DNA of 64,000 bases, taken from assembly GCF_004193775.1 (NCBI RefSeq), contig NC_041002.1, forward strand, positions 36,801,112 to 36,865,111. Reading direction: 5' to 3'. The translations under genes were made by a program, and so were the position numbers. Positions 61,201 to 64,000 of the stretch are shown piece after piece (the first letter of the stretch is position 1; every line of letters starts with the position of its first letter). The stretch is from Glycine soja. Lineage: Eukaryota > Streptophyta > Magnoliopsida > Fabales > Fabaceae. The notes below the pieces were generated by a model. It saw only the letters and a program-made list of their open reading frames with translations. It was not told the origin of the DNA and made no database searches.

Positions 61201-62389
61201 GTAATCAGAATAGAACATACTTTTACTTTCATTCACAATCATGATTTCTGGTTGCAAATTCTTGCTTATTGAACAAACCTTTACCAAATGAACAAGTTCC
61301 CTAAGTTCGATACTCGGTTCACATCGTTTTAATTATTTACTTGACGACCCGGTGCACTTGCCGGTAGATTTTGCATCCACACAAATAAGTAGTATCCCGG
61401 CTAGCGATCAACAATGTTCTCCTTCCAAGTAAGCAAAAGCATCAGAGAATGTCATTCCTGTTGGTGTAACACCAACAATATCAAGCAACGACAGTTTGTA
61501 CCTATTTGTTTTGTATGTATTGTCGATCAAAAAAACCAAATTACAAGAATTGGTTAACTTTACTGCATCAAGATGAATCCAGAACAAGTCACGTACAACA
61601 TTATCATCCTTCATCCTATGCCAGTGAATATATTGATCTCGATCAAGCAGCATCATGAGTTGTTGCATTTCGATGTTACTCCCTCTTATGGAAGAACGGT
61701 AAGCATGTCTGACATTGTAAATTTGTTTGGTTGTTGTATAACTGTTGGCATTGTGCTCCTTCAATGTCAAGAAAATATTTTTTGGCTTCACCATGGACTT
61801 CGTCATATCGACAACAACAATCTTCTCATCCTTTGCCAGTCGACCTACATACGGATGCCTAACTAATGACTTTATCATTTCGTGATTGTGAACCCCACAA
61901 ATTAACTTCACCATCCATCTTTCTTCTCCCAAAATTGGCTTCGCACGCAACTCAAACGGGCATCCACATTTTCTAGTGTTAGTGCATGTTTTTACCAAAT
62001 CATTCTTCTTAGGCCTATACTCACCACTCCTTTCACAAGCTATCAACAAAAATGAGACCCTTCCTCGAACACCAGTATTGGTGTCTGACCTCATTATCAC
62101 GGCAATAAATTCAATGTCATGAGTCACCGATCGAACCCATTGTAAAACTTCATCACGACTAGCAAACAACTATAACACAATTCAAATAAGGTCTGACATC
62201 AATAAATATCTATGTAATATAATTACTATACCAACAACAACAAATTACAAATACCTGAGAAGTATTAAAGGTATCAGAGCAATCAACGTGTTCTACTTTA
62301 ACGCCAGCATCTTTCTCATTTTCAACATTCATATCAACTTCTTCAGACATGATACTATCATACATCCATTGTTCTTCATCCATCTTCAT
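58240..62389 (-). pseudogene. MULE transposase with FAR1-like, SWIM and OTU-like domains, disrupted
   Basis: Exon 1 (62389-62255) starts MKMDEEQW and joins exon 2 (62169 onward) at GT-AG sites. The FAR1-like N-terminus reads FASRDEVLQWVRSV, IMRSDTNTGVRGRVSFLL and CGCPFELRAKP. The transposase core has LTNSCNLVFLIDNTYKTN and DIVGVTPTGM, then is cut by a solo LTR (60019-61413) and resumes with NNVVWAL, DLSLMNAVKIVFPDATNLL and CRFYIDKNVKAKC. A TGA replaces Trp at ACFP-PMFVDYV. An intron (about 59590-59495) splits TTNR/VESAHW. SWIM zinc finger: CGCVMRSTHGLPCTCELSKY. The OTU-like end (58769-58240) keeps VKVDDNCGYWAIATLLGMG and a His region (GNHFVHV). Frameshifts around 58770-58990 and 58430 break the C-terminus. 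Confidence 0.88.
60019..61413. mobile_element. Solo LTR inside the MULE transposase
   Basis: The insertion begins TGGTAGTCG (60019) and ends GATCAACA (61413), TG...CA, and is flanked by ATGTT on both sides (60014-60018 and 61414-61418). It interrupts the codons joining YLEGEH to NNVVWAL. No primer-binding site, coding region or second LTR is present, so it is a solo LTR of 1395 bp, probably gypsy. It contains many CGCTTAGCG/CGCTAAGCG palindromic words between 60228 and 60440 and CGACCCGGTGCACTTGCCGG near 61344. The reading frames within it are not genes. Confidence 0.9.
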
Positions 62390-62735
62390 AAAACATTTAA
62401 CAAATTCAATGACAAAAAATTATACTATCACCTCATTTGTTATCGACACAAATATAGTTGTATACTAAAATAAAATAAACATGTATTGTACATCATATAA
62501 CCACAAACTACATTTTTACTACACATTTTCATTAAAATGTCACACAAATCTAATAAATAAGTCATTCAATAAAATATCAAGTTTGTTTAATTATTAATCA
62601 TTGTAATAAACATTAAAATACATAATTCAATTAAACATGTAAATACATAATCATTGTCATATAAATTTGCTTAATTATTAATCATTAGTAAATTAATTTT
62701 TAAGCAATCTAATGTTAGTTTTAGCAATTTTTAAA

Positions 62736-62797
<62 letters not shown>

Positions 62798-63240
62798 CAT
62801 TTTTTTACCATTCTAATTACTAAATACATTTTTTTTATACCACTATAAAATAATATCACCAAATCAAAATTTCTAAAATTACTAAAACTATTACAAAAAA
62901 AAGTAAATATATAATTCACAATATTTAAATTTCAATTTAAAAAATAAAATTAAAAACTAAGCAATTCGTATGAAGATACGGATTGTTGATCCGTATGAAC
63001 ACACGTATTGCCAATCCGTACGTTCCTAAATTTTTTTTGCATACCTCTTATTCTCTAGCGACGAAAAGCGACCCAACTTCACCGTATACTCTTGAACAAT
63101 GCTCGTACACCACCGGAGACCAAATATGCTTCGAAAACGACCTTAACGGAAGCAAGTTACATTAAGTGAGTGAGATTTCACAGAAAAAAGGTGATGCAGA
63201 AACGAAAAAACAGTGCTACCATTTATAACCACCAAAAATA
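62390..63240. other. MULE 5' region: (TA)n tract and subterminal palindromes
   Basis: A TA tract lies at 62741-62794. At 62974-63025 are GATACGGATTGTTGATCCGT and related palindromes, followed by TTCTCTAGCGACGAAAAGCG (about 63050), which also occurs near 56834 in the same orientation. The promoter of the transposase gene would lie here. Confidence 0.6.
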
Positions 63241-63488
63241 CCCATAAGGGTATTTTCAGACTTTATGAAAACTGTTAGGTGCCTCAGCAAAAATGTTGGG
63301 TACCCCAAGCAGTTGTCTTCGGATGCGTGGGGCAGAATGGTACGGAGTGAATGCCATGTAATAAGAACCCACAGGTTGATTTATGCTAAAGAGGACATCA
63401 ACGGTTTGGCCTGGAGCAAGCACTACAACGTCAATTTTGTAGTGTTGAGTGTAGAGAGCATCGATGGCTACCATTGTGAATGTGTGGT

Positions 63489-63951
63489 AGGGGCGGCTCA
63501 AAGACTTGAAAGACTTAAAGCAAATTTAAGAATGAGACCTTTTATTTACTCATAAAATATTTTATTAAAATTATCATTGTTTTATTTAAAATTAATTTTT
63601 TAGATTTTTTGTGATGCAAAATTATCGATTAAATTGTTGTAAGTAATTAGTTTCAATAAAGAAGACAGAATTAGAATCGAATAGGAATAGAATAAAAAAA
63701 AATTGGATTTCTTTAGCTATTAACTATTAAATCTCTTTTTTCTAAACAAAGCTATGATATTGGTGAAGAATTGTTACTTATTAATTGTTATTTACGACAC
63801 CAATAAAAAAAATTAACAGTTACTTATAATATTTTAATTAAAATTTATTTTTAAATATAATTTTACAATAAATTATTTTTGAGGTATATTAATACTTAAA
63901 TCCCTTGTTTTTTAGCCTAAATCCCTTGTTTTGGCCTTAAGCCGGCCTTGA
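63489..63951. mobile_element. Short hAT-like element in laccase 3 exon 5
   Basis: The left end AGGGGCGGCTCAAAG (63489) and the complement of the right end TCAAGGCCGGCTTAAGG (63951) resemble hAT termini of the [T/C]AGGGGCGG type. Flanks TGTGTGGT (63481-63488) and TGTTTGAT (63952-63959) align with the single TGTGTGGT of laccase 1 and would be an 8-bp duplication with two later changes. The 463-bp interior is AT-rich and non-coding. Confidence 0.72.
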
Positions 63952-64000
63952 TGTTTGATTGGCCATTTTGAAGAAGTGTTGCTCATTGAGTGCAGCATTG

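Larger units (their letters stand above)
56636..63312. mobile_element. MULE (Mutator-like) insertion region in laccase 3 exon 5
   Basis: The left edge CTGCTAGGCGCACCCAGCA (about 56634) and the complement of the right edge CTGCTTGGGGTACCCAACA (about 63312) are imperfect inverted repeats; both continue with TTTTG and further CACC-CAGCA/CACCTAACA words. Both subterminal zones hold ATACGGATTGACAATCCGTAT-like palindromes and TCTCTAGCGACGAAAA. The interior carries a minus-strand MULE transposase pseudogene. No target duplication is visible, in agreement with the missing piece of laccase exon 5, so deletion accompanied or followed insertion. Confidence 0.7.
54921..64000 (-). pseudogene. Laccase copy 3, broken by MITE, MULE and hAT insertions, continues past the window
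   Basis: Parts seen are exon 6 (55051-54921, [17 protein letters not shown], ending [10 protein letters not shown]), the 3' part of exon 5 (about 56635-56137) with VYTRDFPNQPSIVFDYTDP and [19 protein letters not shown] followed by TAG for the expected tyrosine, and the 5' part of exon 5 at 63480-63312 ([44 protein letters not shown]) and 64000-63960 (NAALNEQHFFKMANQ). About 250 bp of exon 5 are missing at the MULE insertion. The terminal Gly codon of exon 5 context (NNPG) reads NNLG, and there is a frameshift near 56535. Exons 1-4 lie right of the window. Confidence 0.88.

Overview
The window is plant nuclear DNA, very probably from soybean or a close relative (Glycine). It is AT-rich and intron-rich, dense in long terminal repeat (LTR) retrotransposons, CACTA, MULE and hAT transposons, and carries copia LTRs full of the TAATCGATTAC motif that I associate with soybean SIRE1-like elements. 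No bacterial-type features are present. I judged homology by eye from memory of the families; no database search was run.

Layout. 1-4065: end of a gypsy-type LTR abutting a decayed En/Spm (CACTA) element with TNP2, DUF8039-type and Ulp1-protease remnants. 4.9-10.9 kb: dead fragments of ordinary genes, namely callose synthase, a WRKY13-like factor with a stop inside WRKYGQK, and a 2-oxoglutarate dehydrogenase E1 pseudogene. 11.08-17.07 kb: one truncated CACTA end, then a complete non-autonomous CACTA element (11886-17074, 3-bp duplication ATA) holding a CONSTANS-LIKE 9-type gene fragment. 18.86-20.91 kb: a DYW-class PPR pseudogene on the minus strand. 21.7-28.1 kb: copia integrase fragment, CACTA 5' end, a tandem array of LTR plus primer-binding-site units, about 1 kb of GGT-type repeat, and a MITE-like repeat.

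From 29 kb to the right edge, a minus-strand tandem array of three laccases dominates. Copy 1 (29229-38053) is structurally intact: six exons of 93, 152, 245, 129, 957 and 128 bp join to a 567-residue reading frame with all four copper motifs. Copy 2 (41451-53212) keeps exons 1, 2, the start of 3, the end of 5 and 6; its middle is replaced by about 8.8 kb of nested elements (copia LTR, CACTA element with a captured At1g61900-like fragment, SIRE1-like copia remnant). Copy 3 (54921 to beyond 64000) is broken by a Harbinger-like MITE, a MULE whose transposase carries FAR1, SWIM and OTU-like parts, a solo LTR inside that MULE, and a short hAT-like element.

Only laccase copy 1 looks able to encode a working protein. 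It would be a secreted multicopper oxidase acting in the cell wall. The main interest of the window is the transposon biology: gene capture by CACTA elements, a tandem miniature-LTR array, a hairpin of about 725 bp in the last intron of the intact laccase, and the layered destruction of the other two copies, for which several target-site duplications can be read directly.
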